Below the pieces are notes generated by a model that worked only from the letters and a program-made list of their open reading frames with translations, was not told the origin of the DNA and ran no database searches. A stretch of 64,000 nt of DNA from Pseudomonas sp. MWU16-30317 (GTDB lineage: Bacteria; Pseudomonadota; Gammaproteobacteria; Pseudomonadales; Pseudomonadaceae). The position numbers were made by a program, and so were the translations under genes. The stretch is from assembly GCF_020515695.1 (NCBI RefSeq), contig NZ_JAIWJA010000001.1, positions 1,020,246 through 1,084,245 on the forward strand. Direction: 5' to 3'. Each line of letters opens with the position of its first letter. Within the stretch, counting starts at the first letter, position 1. Positions 7,978-16,765 of the stretch are shown here, in pieces.

Positions 7978-8774
7978 AGCGAATCCACCGTCTCTGTGAA
8001 AATCGCCACGGCGCGAACGAAGCCGGCAGATGCGTGTTTGATCTTGTAGGGGAAGCACGACACTTCAAAACCATGGGCAGGCAATTGCTCAAGGTTGGCG
8101 AGTTTTTCCATCTGCCCGTAACCAATGTCCCGGCCCGCCTTGTGCCCTTCCCAGATGATTGCCGCGTCGCCACTCTGGGCGAATCGCTCGCGCGTATATT
8201 TGAAGGGGGCATCCCAGCTCCACGCGTCGGTCCCGACTACCCTGACGCCACGATCGAGCAGATAAAGGGTGGCCTCGCGGCCCATGCCAACCCCGGCATC
8301 GAGGTAACCTGGCTGCCCGAACAATGCCCCTGCGCGGGTGTTGACCAGCACAATATCCAAAGGCTGTAGCCTATGGCCGATGCGGGCCAGCTCCTGTTCC
8401 ACCTCATGGGCGGTGACCACATGCCCGTCGGGCAAATGCCTGAAATCGAGCTTCACTCCGGGTTGCAGGCACCACTCCAACGGCAGCTCGTCAATTCCCC
8501 AGGCAGGCTGCCCGCCGTCAGTGGTCGATGCGTAATGCCAGGGGGCGTCCATATGGGTCCCGCTGTGCGTCGTTATCTGCAGGCGCTCCGCCGCCCACGA
8601 CTCGTTGCCAGGCATCTGGTCCATGCGCAGGCCAGGGAACATTGCAGCCATCTCGGGCCAACCCTGCTGGTGGTCCATGTACTCGATCTTGGGGAGCAAT
8701 GGCGGTGGATCGGTATACGGGTTGTTTTCGAGCGTGACCGACAAATCCACGAGACGACGTTTCGAGCTGTTCAC
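7974..8774 (-). CDS. Cyclase family protein (kynurenine-formamidase-like metal hydrolase)
   Basis: A 266-residue protein of the cyclase/kynurenine formamidase family (PF04199). The hallmark metal-binding motif HSGTHMDAPWH lies near residue 70, followed by a conserved DAWSWDAPF segment and a GHKAGR loop. Members hydrolyse amide or lactone bonds or act in catabolic pathways such as isatin degradation. The gene overlaps the upstream epimerase gene and the downstream cache gene by 4 bp each (ATGA). No kynurenine genes are near, so a role on an aromatic ring-cleavage or lactone intermediate is inferred from the operon only. Confidence 0.85.
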   Translation of the reverse strand: MNSSKRRLVDLSVTLENNPYTDPPPLLPKIEYMDHQQGWPEMAAMFPGLRMDQMPGNESWAAERLQITTHSGTHMDAPWHYASTTDGGQPAWGIDELPLEWCLQPGVKLDFRHLPDGHVVTAHEVEQELARIGHRLQPLDIVLVNTRAGALFGQPGYLDAGVGMGREATLYLLDRGVRVVGTDAWSWDAPFKYTRERFAQSGDAAIIWEGHKAGRDIGYGQMEKLANLEQLPAHGFEVSCFPYKIKHASAGFVRAVAIFTETVDSL

Positions 8775-9736
8775 AGGGCTTTTCTCCCGGCAGGCAATTT
8801 AAGGGCGTTGCGGATCAGCGTATTGGCGTTGCCGTCGTGACAAAAACCAGCGGCTTGAGCCCGTGAAGCCTTGAGCAGTGGCATCGCGCCGAACAGGGAC
8901 TGAAGATGCGCGTCGGGCTCGAAGCTGATCGCGGCTCGCCCGGCGTCGCCAAAACGATTGGCCAAGGCGTCAAGGACCTGCGCCATCGACAAGCGCAGCA
9001 CGGGCAGTTGCCACACGCGTTCGGTGCTGGCCTGCAGCGCGGGCAGCTCTGCGGCATGGATAAGGTTGTTGACGCAACACAGCGCCGACATCCACCAGGC
9101 GGTTGCCTCAGGGGCCACGGGGCAGACATAGGATTGCCCCGCCGCATAGGCATGCAACAGATCGCTCATGAAGGCACTGCGCAGCCCATTGGCCTGAGGC
9201 TGACGCGCCACGATACCCGGCAGCCTGAGCGCCCGGCCATCAACCTCGCCACGCCGGGCCAGGTCGCACAACGCCGTCTCGACCATCAGCTTGTGCGCGC
9301 CATAGGACAGCTGAGGGCACGTGGGGGCAGATTCATCCATGCGTGCGGGCAACCCCGCGCCATAGACCGCGATGCTGCTGGCATACACCAATACCGGCGG
9401 CCGGGCTTGCTGGCGCAGTTGATCGAACAGCTCCAGGCTGGCCAGCAGGTTGACCTGGTAGCCCAGGCCGTAGTCCTGCTCCGCGGCGCCGCCTGGCACG
9501 CTGACCAGATGGAAGACCACATCGATACCATCGGCCAGCACTCGGCGAATGAGCGCGGCATCGGTGATGCTGCCCTTGTGCAGGCGTAATCGTGGGTCCT
9601 CGGCGAAGCCGTCCAGTTGAGCGTCGAGCAATAACAGGTGGCTGATAAGTCGGCTGGCAATGGCACCTTTTTCAAGCAGGCGCAGGACCAATTGCCGCCC
9701 CACGAAACCATTCGCCCCAGTGATCAATACGCGCAT
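8771..9736 (-). CDS. NAD-dependent epimerase/dehydratase (extended SDR)
   Basis: A 321-residue extended short-chain dehydrogenase. It has the Rossmann glycine motif GANGFVG at residues 7-13, the active-site SSIAVYG and the catalytic YGAHK. Length and pattern fit the D-erythronate dehydrogenase (DenD)-like branch that oxidises hydroxy acids. It overlaps the cyclase gene by 4 bp and follows the FAH gene by 9 bp. The substrate is not evident; it probably oxidises or epimerises a side-chain or ring-cleavage product of the island's pathway. Confidence 0.85.
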   Translation of the reverse strand: MRVLITGANGFVGRQLVLRLLEKGAIASRLISHLLLLDAQLDGFAEDPRLRLHKGSITDAALIRRVLADGIDVVFHLVSVPGGAAEQDYGLGYQVNLLASLELFDQLRQQARPPVLVYASSIAVYGAGLPARMDESAPTCPQLSYGAHKLMVETALCDLARRGEVDGRALRLPGIVARQPQANGLRSAFMSDLLHAYAAGQSYVCPVAPEATAWWMSALCCVNNLIHAAELPALQASTERVWQLPVLRLSMAQVLDALANRFGDAGRAAISFEPDAHLQSLFGAMPLLKASRAQAAGFCHDGNANTLIRNALKLPAGRKAL

Positions 9737-9745
9737 GGAAACCCC

Positions 9746-10723
9746 TTAGCCGTTGGCCTGAACCACACGTTGATCGATCGCACCGAACACTGACCGACCG
9801 GCGGCGTCGAACACCTCCATCCGCACCCGATCACCAAATTGCATGAAAGCGGTCTGGGCGGCGCCCTGCTCGATCATCTCGATCGCACGGCGCTCGGCGA
9901 TGCAGGCCGAGCCCGCGCTGCGTTGACGATTGGACACCGTACCCGAGCCGACGATGGTCCCTGCCCGCAGCCTGCGGGTGAAGGCCGCATGAGCGATCAA
10001 CTGGCCGAAACTGAAATTCATTTCGCCGCCATGGGGGTGGCCGAACCACTGCTCGTTCCAGTGAATGTTCAGGGGTAACTGCACCCGCCCGTCTTGCCAG
10101 GCCTCACCCAACTCGTCGGGGGTGACTGCTACCGGGGCGAAGGCCGATGACGGCTTGGCCTGGAGGAAGCCAAAACCGGTTTTCATCTCCCGCGGGGCCA
10201 GGGCGCGCAGGCTGACGTCGTTTATCTGCAGTACCAGCTTGATATGGCCCAGCCCTTGCTCTGCCGAGCAGCCCAGCGGCACGTCATCCACCAGCACGCC
10301 GAATTCGCCCTCGAAGTCGATGCCCTGAGCGATGCTGGGCAGGGCGATGTCCTGACGGGCACCGAGGAAATCGTCGCCGGCGCCCTGGTACATCAGCGGG
10401 GTCTGCTCCACGCCGTCGATAGGCTCAAGGTGGAAAGCCTTCTGCATCAAGGTGCCGTGGTTGAGAAACGCCGAGCCGTCGCACCATTGGTAGGCCCGCG
10501 GCAACGGCGCCATGGCCAGCGCCGGATCGAAGGCGAACGCGCCCGCTGCGGTACCGCCCTCGAGCGCCTGGAACAGCAACTGCAGCCGCGGCTCGCTGCT
10601 CGCCCAGGTTTCGATGGCCTCGCGCAGGGTCGCGATCGGTGCCAGCGCGGCGCGTTGCAAGTCGCGCGAGACCACCACCAGCTGGCCGTCGCGAGTACCG
10701 TTATTCAAGGTTGCCAATTTCAT
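9746..10723 (-). CDS. Fumarylacetoacetate hydrolase family protein
   Basis: A 325-residue FAH-superfamily enzyme with the metal-ligand stretch DFEGEFGVLVDDV, the LQINDVSLR segment and the C-terminal FSFGQLIAHAA / GTIVGSGTVSN signature. It cleaves C-C bonds of beta-diketo acids such as fumarylacetoacetate or fumarylpyruvate, or decarboxylates related acids. The ATG overlaps the cupin stop by 4 bp. With the cupin and dioxygenase genes it suggests that the island pathway ends in fumarate/pyruvate-type products. Which substrate it acts on cannot be decided here. Confidence 0.88.
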   Translation of the reverse strand: MKLATLNNGTRDGQLVVVSRDLQRAALAPIATLREAIETWASSEPRLQLLFQALEGGTAAGAFAFDPALAMAPLPRAYQWCDGSAFLNHGTLMQKAFHLEPIDGVEQTPLMYQGAGDDFLGARQDIALPSIAQGIDFEGEFGVLVDDVPLGCSAEQGLGHIKLVLQINDVSLRALAPREMKTGFGFLQAKPSSAFAPVAVTPDELGEAWQDGRVQLPLNIHWNEQWFGHPHGGEMNFSFGQLIAHAAFTRRLRAGTIVGSGTVSNRQRSAGSACIAERRAIEMIEQGAAQTAFMQFGDRVRMEVFDAAGRSVFGAIDQRVVQANG

Positions 10724-11283
10724 GCTTGCAGCTCCTGGGCAAAGCGACCGTCGAGAAGGATGAAGACCATGCGCGCCATCGATTCGGTGCGGTTGCTCCA
10801 GGCATGGTTGGTACCGCGCTGGACCACCACGTCACCGCGGGTCAGGTGCACTTCTTCGTCGTCCAGTACCAGCCACACTTCGCCCTCGGTGACGATGCCG
10901 TAGTCGAGGGTCTCGGTGCGGTGCATCAGCTTATGGCGCGAGCCAGGCTGGCCTGTGCCGGCATGGGCCTGGCCGATTTCGGCGAACGCGGCCGCCGCGT
11001 CCTCGGCGCTGACGTTGTTCTGTACGCTGTCCGGGGGGATGTCGACCACGCGAATCAGGCTGCCCATTGCCGCCGGGCTCAGGCACAAGGCGCGGGCGCT
11101 GGGATCGTCGCCATTGTCGATGGGCACCGGGCTGGCGCTGGTGTTCCAGATTTCATGGAACACCGTGCCGGGCACCGCCTGCAGGGCGAAGCTGTTGGGG
11201 GTGGGGCCGCAGAGGGCAACGGTGGCCAGGCCGTTAGCGCCATGCCCGGTGACGACGCGTTTGAAGCCGGGTAAGTCATTCAT
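10720..11283 (-). CDS. Cupin-domain protein
   Basis: A 187-residue single-domain cupin. The first cupin motif is HRTETLDYGIVTEGEVWLVLDDEEVHLTRGDVVVQRG and the second is NHAWSNRT, with His/Glu/His metal ligands recognisable. AAGGAG lies 9 nt before the ATG at 11283. It is shorter than gentisate dioxygenases (about 350 residues) and is likely either a small dioxygenase, an isomerase or an accessory protein. It is coupled to the FAH gene (ATGA overlap) and follows the SDR gene by 14 bp, so it works in the same pathway. Confidence 0.85.
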   Translation of the reverse strand: MNDLPGFKRVVTGHGANGLATVALCGPTPNSFALQAVPGTVFHEIWNTSASPVPIDNGDDPSARALCLSPAAMGSLIRVVDIPPDSVQNNVSAEDAAAAFAEIGQAHAGTGQPGSRHKLMHRTETLDYGIVTEGEVWLVLDDEEVHLTRGDVVVQRGTNHAWSNRTESMARMVFILLDGRFAQELQA

Positions 11284-11297
11284 GCTGCACTCCTTAA

Positions 11298-12074
11298 TCA
11301 GTTGCCGTCGCCAATGGTGGTACCGCCGTCGACGATAAGGTTTTGCCCGGTGATGAAGCCCCCGGCAGGTGCCGCCAACAGCAGCGCCAGCCCGGCGATC
11401 TCTGCCGGTGTACCGACGCGGCGCAATGGCGTGAGCGCCAGGCGCTTTTCCATCAGAGCGGGGGAATCGGTGAGCGGCCGCGCGAATTCGGTCTGAATCA
11501 CACCCGGGCTGATGGCGTTGACCCTGATGTTGGCCGGCCCCCATTCCACGGCAAGGTTGCGCGCCAGCTGGGCCAGCGCGGCCTTTGACAGCCCGTACAG
11601 GCCCAGCGCCTTGTTGCCGCGCACGCCGGCAATGCTCGCCATCAGCACCACGCTGCCGCCACCGCGCGCAGCCATGGAAGCCAGCACGGCGTTGGTCAGC
11701 CACAGCGCACTGCGCAGGTTGATATCCAGAGTGGTTTGCCAGTCGGCATCGCTTGCACTTGCCAGGGGGCCCATGTGCGGCGCCACACCCGCGTTGCAGA
11801 CCAGCGCATCGAGACCGCCGAAATGGTCCAACACGGCGGCGGCCATTGCGTCGACCTCGGCCCGCTGACTCAGGTCTGCCGGTATCGGCCATGCCTCCAG
11901 GCCCTCGTCCGCCAAGGCCGCCGCAACCCTGCGGCAATCCTCAAGGCTTTCGCTGCTGATCGCCAGGCGCGCGCCGGCCTGGCCATAGGCCCGCGCCACC
12001 GCCAGGCCAATGCCGCGGGTCGCACCGGTCACGAGCGCCGTCTTGCCGGCCAGATCGAACAGTGCAGCGCTCAT
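11298..12074 (-). CDS. Short-chain dehydrogenase/reductase
   Basis: A 258-residue classical SDR with NAD(P)-binding TGATRGIG near residue 18, NAG at CNAGVAPH, catalytic Ser in LMASIAGVRG, YGLSK (Tyr and Lys) and the C-terminal VDGGTTIG. The start at 12074 gives MSAALFDLAGKTALVTG; the upstream in-frame extension lies inside the MFS gene. It overlaps the MFS stop by 4 bp. It probably oxidises an alcohol or hydroxy-cyclohexadiene intermediate. Substrate unknown. Confidence 0.88.
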   Translation of the reverse strand: MSAALFDLAGKTALVTGATRGIGLAVARAYGQAGARLAISSESLEDCRRVAAALADEGLEAWPIPADLSQRAEVDAMAAAVLDHFGGLDALVCNAGVAPHMGPLASASDADWQTTLDINLRSALWLTNAVLASMAARGGGSVVLMASIAGVRGNKALGLYGLSKAALAQLARNLAVEWGPANIRVNAISPGVIQTEFARPLTDSPALMEKRLALTPLRRVGTPAEIAGLALLLAAPAGGFITGQNLIVDGGTTIGDGN

Positions 12075-13249
12075 GCTCGCTCTCCCGCTGCGGCCGGCCG
12101 AGGTAGACGCAGGCAACCCAGCGCTACCAACCATTGCAGGCCACCGATCACCGCCAGCGCGGTGGGCAGCGCCGAGCTGGCGCCCTTGGTGAGCATGAGC
12201 ACCACCAGCGGGCTCACGAACTCGCCTGCAAAAATGGCCGCGGTGAACAGGCCGCTGGCCCGACCGCGTTGGCTGAAATCGACCAAAGCCATGATGCGGG
12301 TGATCAGCGTGGGCAGCATCAGGCCTATGCCCAGGCCGTTGATGAACACCGCCAGCGATACTGCGCCATGGGATTTAGCCACGGCCATCAACAGCCCGCC
12401 GCTGCCGGCCATGGCGAACGCCAGCAGCAACAGCCAGGCCGGCCGGGCGCGGCCGATCAGGCGGAAACTCAGCGCGCCGAGGACCACACCCAGCTGGTTG
12501 CCCCCCATGGTCATGCCGATTTGCTGGGGGCCGTCGACGCCCAGCAGGTTGAGCAGGTAGCCGGCCTGTACCGGCACGATGAACAGGCCCAAGCCAGCCA
12601 GCAGCGCCAGGCCCAGCAAGGGTGACAACCCCCGCCACGGCATGGAACTGCGCGTTGCAGCCTTTGCCGGCGGCGCGGCGGGCTCCCAGAGCAGGCCGGC
12701 CATCAGCGGCAAGAACAGCAAGCCCACCGCGTACAGGGTGAACGGCGTACGCCAGCTGTCCTGGCCGAGGTAGCCGCCAACGCCCATGAACACCGCCGCC
12801 GACAACGAAGTCACGACCATTTGCAGGGCAAACAGCCGCTCTCGCCGGCCACCGCTGTAGTAATCGCCCATCAGGGTGGTGCAGCAGGTCATGATCCCGG
12901 CTTCGGCCAGCCCGATGCCTGCTCGGCTCAATACGATGGCTTGCAGGGACTCGAGCCACAGCGGCAGCGTTCCGCACACCGTGTACAACAACATCGTCAG
13001 CAACAGCAGCGGCTTGCGCCCGACGCGATCAGCAATGATGCCCGCGAACGGCGCCAGGATCGCGACGACCAAAGCGGGCAAGGTCAACGCCACGGGCACC
13101 AGTACGGCGGCGCCCGGGGTCTCGGCGAAATGCTGCTGCATGCGCGGCAGCACGGGCGCCAGCAGCACCGCACCCAGCACCGGCAGGCAACTGCCGAGCA
13201 GCAACAGCAGGGCCTGCGGTGCCCCGGCCGTACGTTGTTCAACCCTCAT
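12071..13249 (-). CDS. MFS transporter
   Basis: A 392-residue 12-helix major facilitator protein. It has the motif-A loop GIIADRVGRKPLL between helices 2 and 3, and a clean alternation of hydrophobic segments to the end. It overlaps the RND gene by 11 bp and the SDR gene by 4 bp, so it belongs to the catabolic operon. The likely job is uptake of the pathway substrate or export of an intermediate across the inner membrane. Confidence 0.88.
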   Translation of the reverse strand: MRVEQRTAGAPQALLLLLGSCLPVLGAVLLAPVLPRMQQHFAETPGAAVLVPVALTLPALVVAILAPFAGIIADRVGRKPLLLLTMLLYTVCGTLPLWLESLQAIVLSRAGIGLAEAGIMTCCTTLMGDYYSGGRRERLFALQMVVTSLSAAVFMGVGGYLGQDSWRTPFTLYAVGLLFLPLMAGLLWEPAAPPAKAATRSSMPWRGLSPLLGLALLAGLGLFIVPVQAGYLLNLLGVDGPQQIGMTMGGNQLGVVLGALSFRLIGRARPAWLLLLAFAMAGSGGLLMAVAKSHGAVSLAVFINGLGIGLMLPTLITRIMALVDFSQRGRASGLFTAAIFAGEFVSPLVVLMLTKGASSALPTALAVIGGLQWLVALGCLRLPRPAAAGERA

Positions 13250-15713
13250 GGCGCACCTCCAGGTGGCGTGCCATCTTTTTTTGCCGCGCGCGCGATTGCG
13301 GCTCGAGCGCCGGAACCGGCGGTCTGTCCGTCATCAAGCGGCGTTGCGGCAACAGGAAGTACGCCAGCGCTGGCAGCAACACCAGGGCCCCCACCATGTT
13401 CCAGACAAACATGAAGGCCAGCAGCACGCCCATATCGGCCTGGAACTTGATAGGCGAGAACATCCAGGTGCCGACACCAATGGCCAGGGTCACACCGGTG
13501 AGCATCACCACCTTGCCGGTGAACTGCAGCGCTCGGTAATAGGCGTGAGACAGCGTCGCGCCGCGGCGCATTTCGGCCAACACGATGCTCATCACATACA
13601 GCGCGTAGTCAACGCCGATCCCCACGCCCAGGGCGATCACGGGCAAGGTCGCGACCTTCACGCCAATCCCCAGCCAGACCATCAAGGCTTCACACAGAAT
13701 CGACGTCAGCATCAGCGGCAGCACCGCACACAGCACCGCACGCCAGCTGCGGAAGGTCACCAGGCACAGCAGGCACACCGCTGCATAGACCCACCAGAGC
13801 ATCTCGTGGCTGGCCTGCTTGACCACGATGTTGGTGGCGGCCTCGATGCCCGCACTGCCGGCCGCCAACAGGAACTGTGCCTGATCGCTGTCGTTGTCAC
13901 GGGAGAAGGCCTGCACGCTGGCGACCACCTGATCGAGGGTGTCGGCCTTGTGGTCGGTCAGGAAGGCGTACAAGGTCAGCAGGCTGCAATCTTCGTTGTA
14001 CAGGCCCCGTGGAGCCCCTGCGGTGACCATGTTGAGCGTCGCCTGATTGTTCAGCAGCTCGTACCACTTGGGGTTGCCTTCAGACAAGCCCACCAGTACG
14101 CGGCGGTTGAGCAGCGCCAGGGAGTTGGTCGAATCCACGCCGGGCAGGCCGCGCAGTTGCCAATCGAGGTTGTCGACGCGCTGCAGCGTGTCGTAGCTGG
14201 AGCAGCCGCCCGGCGGGGTCTTGACCATGACGGCGAATACGTCGCTGCTGGCGCCATAGTGCCGGGTCAGGTAGGCGTTGTCCTGGTTGTAGCGTGAATC
14301 GGCGCGCAGCTCAGGGGCGCCGGCGTCCAGGTCGCCGACCTTCAAATGCAGGCTCACCAGATAGCCGCCAACCGCCAACAGCCCGGCGATCACGACGCAC
14401 GCCGTGGCCCAGCGGCGCTGGGTGAACAGATCGAGCAAACGCCAGGCCGGATGCCTGATCTCCCCTGCCGCCTCTGCTTCTTCACTACGCAGGCTACGCT
14501 TGGCCGCCCTGGCGCTGACGCCCAGATAAGACAGCAGTACCGGCAGCAGAATCAGGTTAGTGAAGATCAGCACGGCCACGCCGATACTGGCGATCACGGC
14601 CAGGTCCTGAATGACCTGGATCTTGATGATCATCAGCACCGCAAAGCCCACCGCATCGCAGAGCAGCGCCGTGAGGCCGGCCAGGAACAGCCGGCGGAAG
14701 GTAAAGCGCGCCGCCACCAGCCGGTGCATGCCGCGGCCGATGTCCTGCATGATGCCGTTCATCTTTTGCGCGCCGTGGCTCATGCCGATGGCGAAGATGA
14801 GGAACGGCACCAGCACCGAATAGGGGTCCAGCTCGAAGCCCAGCACTGGCAACAGCCCTAGCTGCCAGACCACCGCGACCAGCGAACAGCTCATCACCAG
14901 CACCGTGCTGCGTACACAGCGGGTATACCAATACAGCACCGCCGCCGTGATGGCGATGGCGGCGCCGAAGAACAGCAGGATCTGCCTCAGGCCCTGGATC
15001 AGGTCGCCCACCACCTTGGCGAAGCCCGTGATGCGAATCTCGATGGCAGGGTCTTGATACTGGGCCCGCAGCACTTCAAGTTGCGTGGACAGCGCGCTGT
15101 AATCCAACGGCTTGCCATCGGGCGTGGTGGCGAGCAGAGGCACATAGAGGATGCTCGATTGCTGGTCGAAGGCGACCAACTGGCCGATCTCGTTGGAGCG
15201 CTCGATATTGCGCTTGAGCGCCTCCAGGCTCGCGGGCGAACCGTCATAACCATCGGGAATGACCGGGCCGCCTTCCAGGCCCTCCTCGGTTACCCCGACC
15301 CAGCGCGTGGCCGGCGTCCATAGCGACTTCATGTATGCCCGATCAACTCCCGGCAGCAGATACACCGCATCGTTGAGCTTTTGCAGGGTGTCCAGGTAAT
15401 GCGGGTCGTAGAGACTGCCGCGCTTGTTGATCACCGCGATACGCACGGCGTTGCCAAGGCCGGACAACTCCTGGCGGTGCAAGAGGTAATTGGCAATGAA
15501 GGGATGATCCGTGGGGATCATCTTTTCGAAACTGGCGTTGAGTTGCACGCGCGTGGCTTGCCAGCCCAGCAGGGCCGTCATCAACAGGCACAGCAGCAAG
15601 ACGATACGCCGATGGTTGAACAGCGCGCGCTCGAGCAGTGAGCCCGAACGCTGGTCAAAATCCTCGAGCTTGCCACTGAGGGGCGCTGCCCCGGGTTCGT
15701 TCACGACATGCAT
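13239..15713 (-). CDS. RND/MMPL-family transporter
   Basis: An 824-residue inner-membrane protein of the MMPL/RND superfamily. TM1 is at about residues 34-52, then a large periplasmic loop, then a 5-helix block (FGAAIAITAAVLYW, LIFAIGMSHGAQKMNG, LLCDAVGFAVLMI). A second copy of this layout ends with VIALGVGIGVDYALYVMSIVL. It is part of the repeated set DUF1302-DUF1329-YCF48-RND found in degraders of steroids and other hydrophobic compounds. It starts 4 bp after the YCF48 gene. No periplasmic adaptor or TolC is present, so it is not a classic drug pump. Transport of a hydrophobic substrate is inferred. Confidence 0.88.
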   Translation of the reverse strand: MHVVNEPGAAPLSGKLEDFDQRSGSLLERALFNHRRIVLLLCLLMTALLGWQATRVQLNASFEKMIPTDHPFIANYLLHRQELSGLGNAVRIAVINKRGSLYDPHYLDTLQKLNDAVYLLPGVDRAYMKSLWTPATRWVGVTEEGLEGGPVIPDGYDGSPASLEALKRNIERSNEIGQLVAFDQQSSILYVPLLATTPDGKPLDYSALSTQLEVLRAQYQDPAIEIRITGFAKVVGDLIQGLRQILLFFGAAIAITAAVLYWYTRCVRSTVLVMSCSLVAVVWQLGLLPVLGFELDPYSVLVPFLIFAIGMSHGAQKMNGIMQDIGRGMHRLVAARFTFRRLFLAGLTALLCDAVGFAVLMIIKIQVIQDLAVIASIGVAVLIFTNLILLPVLLSYLGVSARAAKRSLRSEEAEAAGEIRHPAWRLLDLFTQRRWATACVVIAGLLAVGGYLVSLHLKVGDLDAGAPELRADSRYNQDNAYLTRHYGASSDVFAVMVKTPPGGCSSYDTLQRVDNLDWQLRGLPGVDSTNSLALLNRRVLVGLSEGNPKWYELLNNQATLNMVTAGAPRGLYNEDCSLLTLYAFLTDHKADTLDQVVASVQAFSRDNDSDQAQFLLAAGSAGIEAATNIVVKQASHEMLWWVYAAVCLLCLVTFRSWRAVLCAVLPLMLTSILCEALMVWLGIGVKVATLPVIALGVGIGVDYALYVMSIVLAEMRRGATLSHAYYRALQFTGKVVMLTGVTLAIGVGTWMFSPIKFQADMGVLLAFMFVWNMVGALVLLPALAYFLLPQRRLMTDRPPVPALEPQSRARQKKMARHLEVRHEG

Positions 15714-15717
15714 GGGC

Positions 15718-16764
15718 TTACTCCGCAGCGTTCAAGGACGTAGTGAGGCGCACCGGCCCGGCAAAACCGACGCCCACCAAGGCGCCGTCGGCCGCCTGAG
15801 TGACCGCCGTCAGCGGGGCGCCAGGCGGGATCTCGATGGGGACCAGGCGGGAGCGATCCGCCGACGCTTGCAGCAAACCGCCGGCCTGATTGACCAGCAG
15901 CAGTTGCCGGCCGACGATGCGCATGTCGTTGATCGAGACGGGCATGGGGTTGTCGACCGCAGCGAAGGTTTGCCCCTCATCGCTGGAACGCAACACCTTG
16001 CCTCTCAAGCCAGCGATCAGCACCGTCCCGTCTGCCTGCGCGACCACGCTGAAATAGCTGCCCTCGTAGGGCGTGCTGATGGCTTCGAAGTGCTCGCCAT
16101 GGTCGAGCGAGCGCAGGAACAGCCCCTGCTCGCCCGCGATGTAAAGGTGGGCGCCTGCCTGTGCCACGGCGTAAAGATGCAGGCCTTGCGGGTTGGGTAT
16201 CCGCCCCATCAGTGATGACCAGGTCTGGCCACCGTCGCGGGTGATGATCGCCAAGCCGTAGGCCCCCACCACGACGCCGTTGTTGGCGTCGCTGAAACTC
16301 AGCGCCAGCAAGGGTTTGTCGGCGCCATCGGTGACTCCTTGGCGGGCCGCCGCGAGGCGGTGCTCATCGCCAGCGGCCTGGGCGGCGCTGAGTTCCATGG
16401 CGGCCAACTGGCGACCGTCGAGCTGGCGCTGCCAATGTTCACCGCCGTCAGTGCTGTGCAGTACCACCCCGCCATGCCCCACTGCCCACCCTTGCCGATC
16501 GATGAATTGCACTGCCGTCAAGGTGGTGCTGACGGGCGTCGCGGCCTGGCGCCAATGGGCGCCATTGTCATCGGAGAGCACCACGGTGCCCCGCTCGCCC
16601 ACTGCGACCAGGCGGTCGCCGGAGCCTGTGATCGCCTGCATCACGCCGTGCAAAGCCTGTGGCGCCAGCACGGCCGGCGTATTGAGCACGTCGACCGCTG
16701 GGGCAGCCATCAGTGAGGGCGCCAGGGCGGCGAGGCCCAGCGCTAACCAGGTTGTCCGGTTCAT
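15718..16764 (-). CDS. Exported YCF48/BNR beta-propeller protein
   Basis: A 348-residue protein with a signal peptide (MNRTTWLALGLAALAPSLMA, then AAPAVDV). It has repeated propeller blades of the type D.G.hW (VLSDDNGAHWRQA, LHSTDGGEHWQRQ, ITRDGGQTWSSL, RSLDHGEHFEAI, RSSDEGQTFAAV). These match Ycf48/BNR-repeat proteins. It is periplasmic, one base downstream of the DUF1329 gene and 4 bp before the RND gene. In such clusters it probably acts as a periplasmic scaffold for the transporter. The start at 16764 places the signal peptide at the N-terminus; the in-frame extension to 16896 is not protein-like. Confidence 0.87.
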   Translation of the reverse strand: MNRTTWLALGLAALAPSLMAAPAVDVLNTPAVLAPQALHGVMQAITGSGDRLVAVGERGTVVLSDDNGAHWRQAATPVSTTLTAVQFIDRQGWAVGHGGVVLHSTDGGEHWQRQLDGRQLAAMELSAAQAAGDEHRLAAARQGVTDGADKPLLALSFSDANNGVVVGAYGLAIITRDGGQTWSSLMGRIPNPQGLHLYAVAQAGAHLYIAGEQGLFLRSLDHGEHFEAISTPYEGSYFSVVAQADGTVLIAGLRGKVLRSSDEGQTFAAVDNPMPVSINDMRIVGRQLLLVNQAGGLLQASADRSRLVPIEIPPGAPLTAVTQAADGALVGVGFAGPVRLTTSLNAAE

Positions 16765-16765
16765 G

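Noticed and set aside
10720..11283. Cupin considered as gentisate 1,2-dioxygenase
   Set aside because: At 187 residues with one cupin domain it is about half the size of that enzyme.
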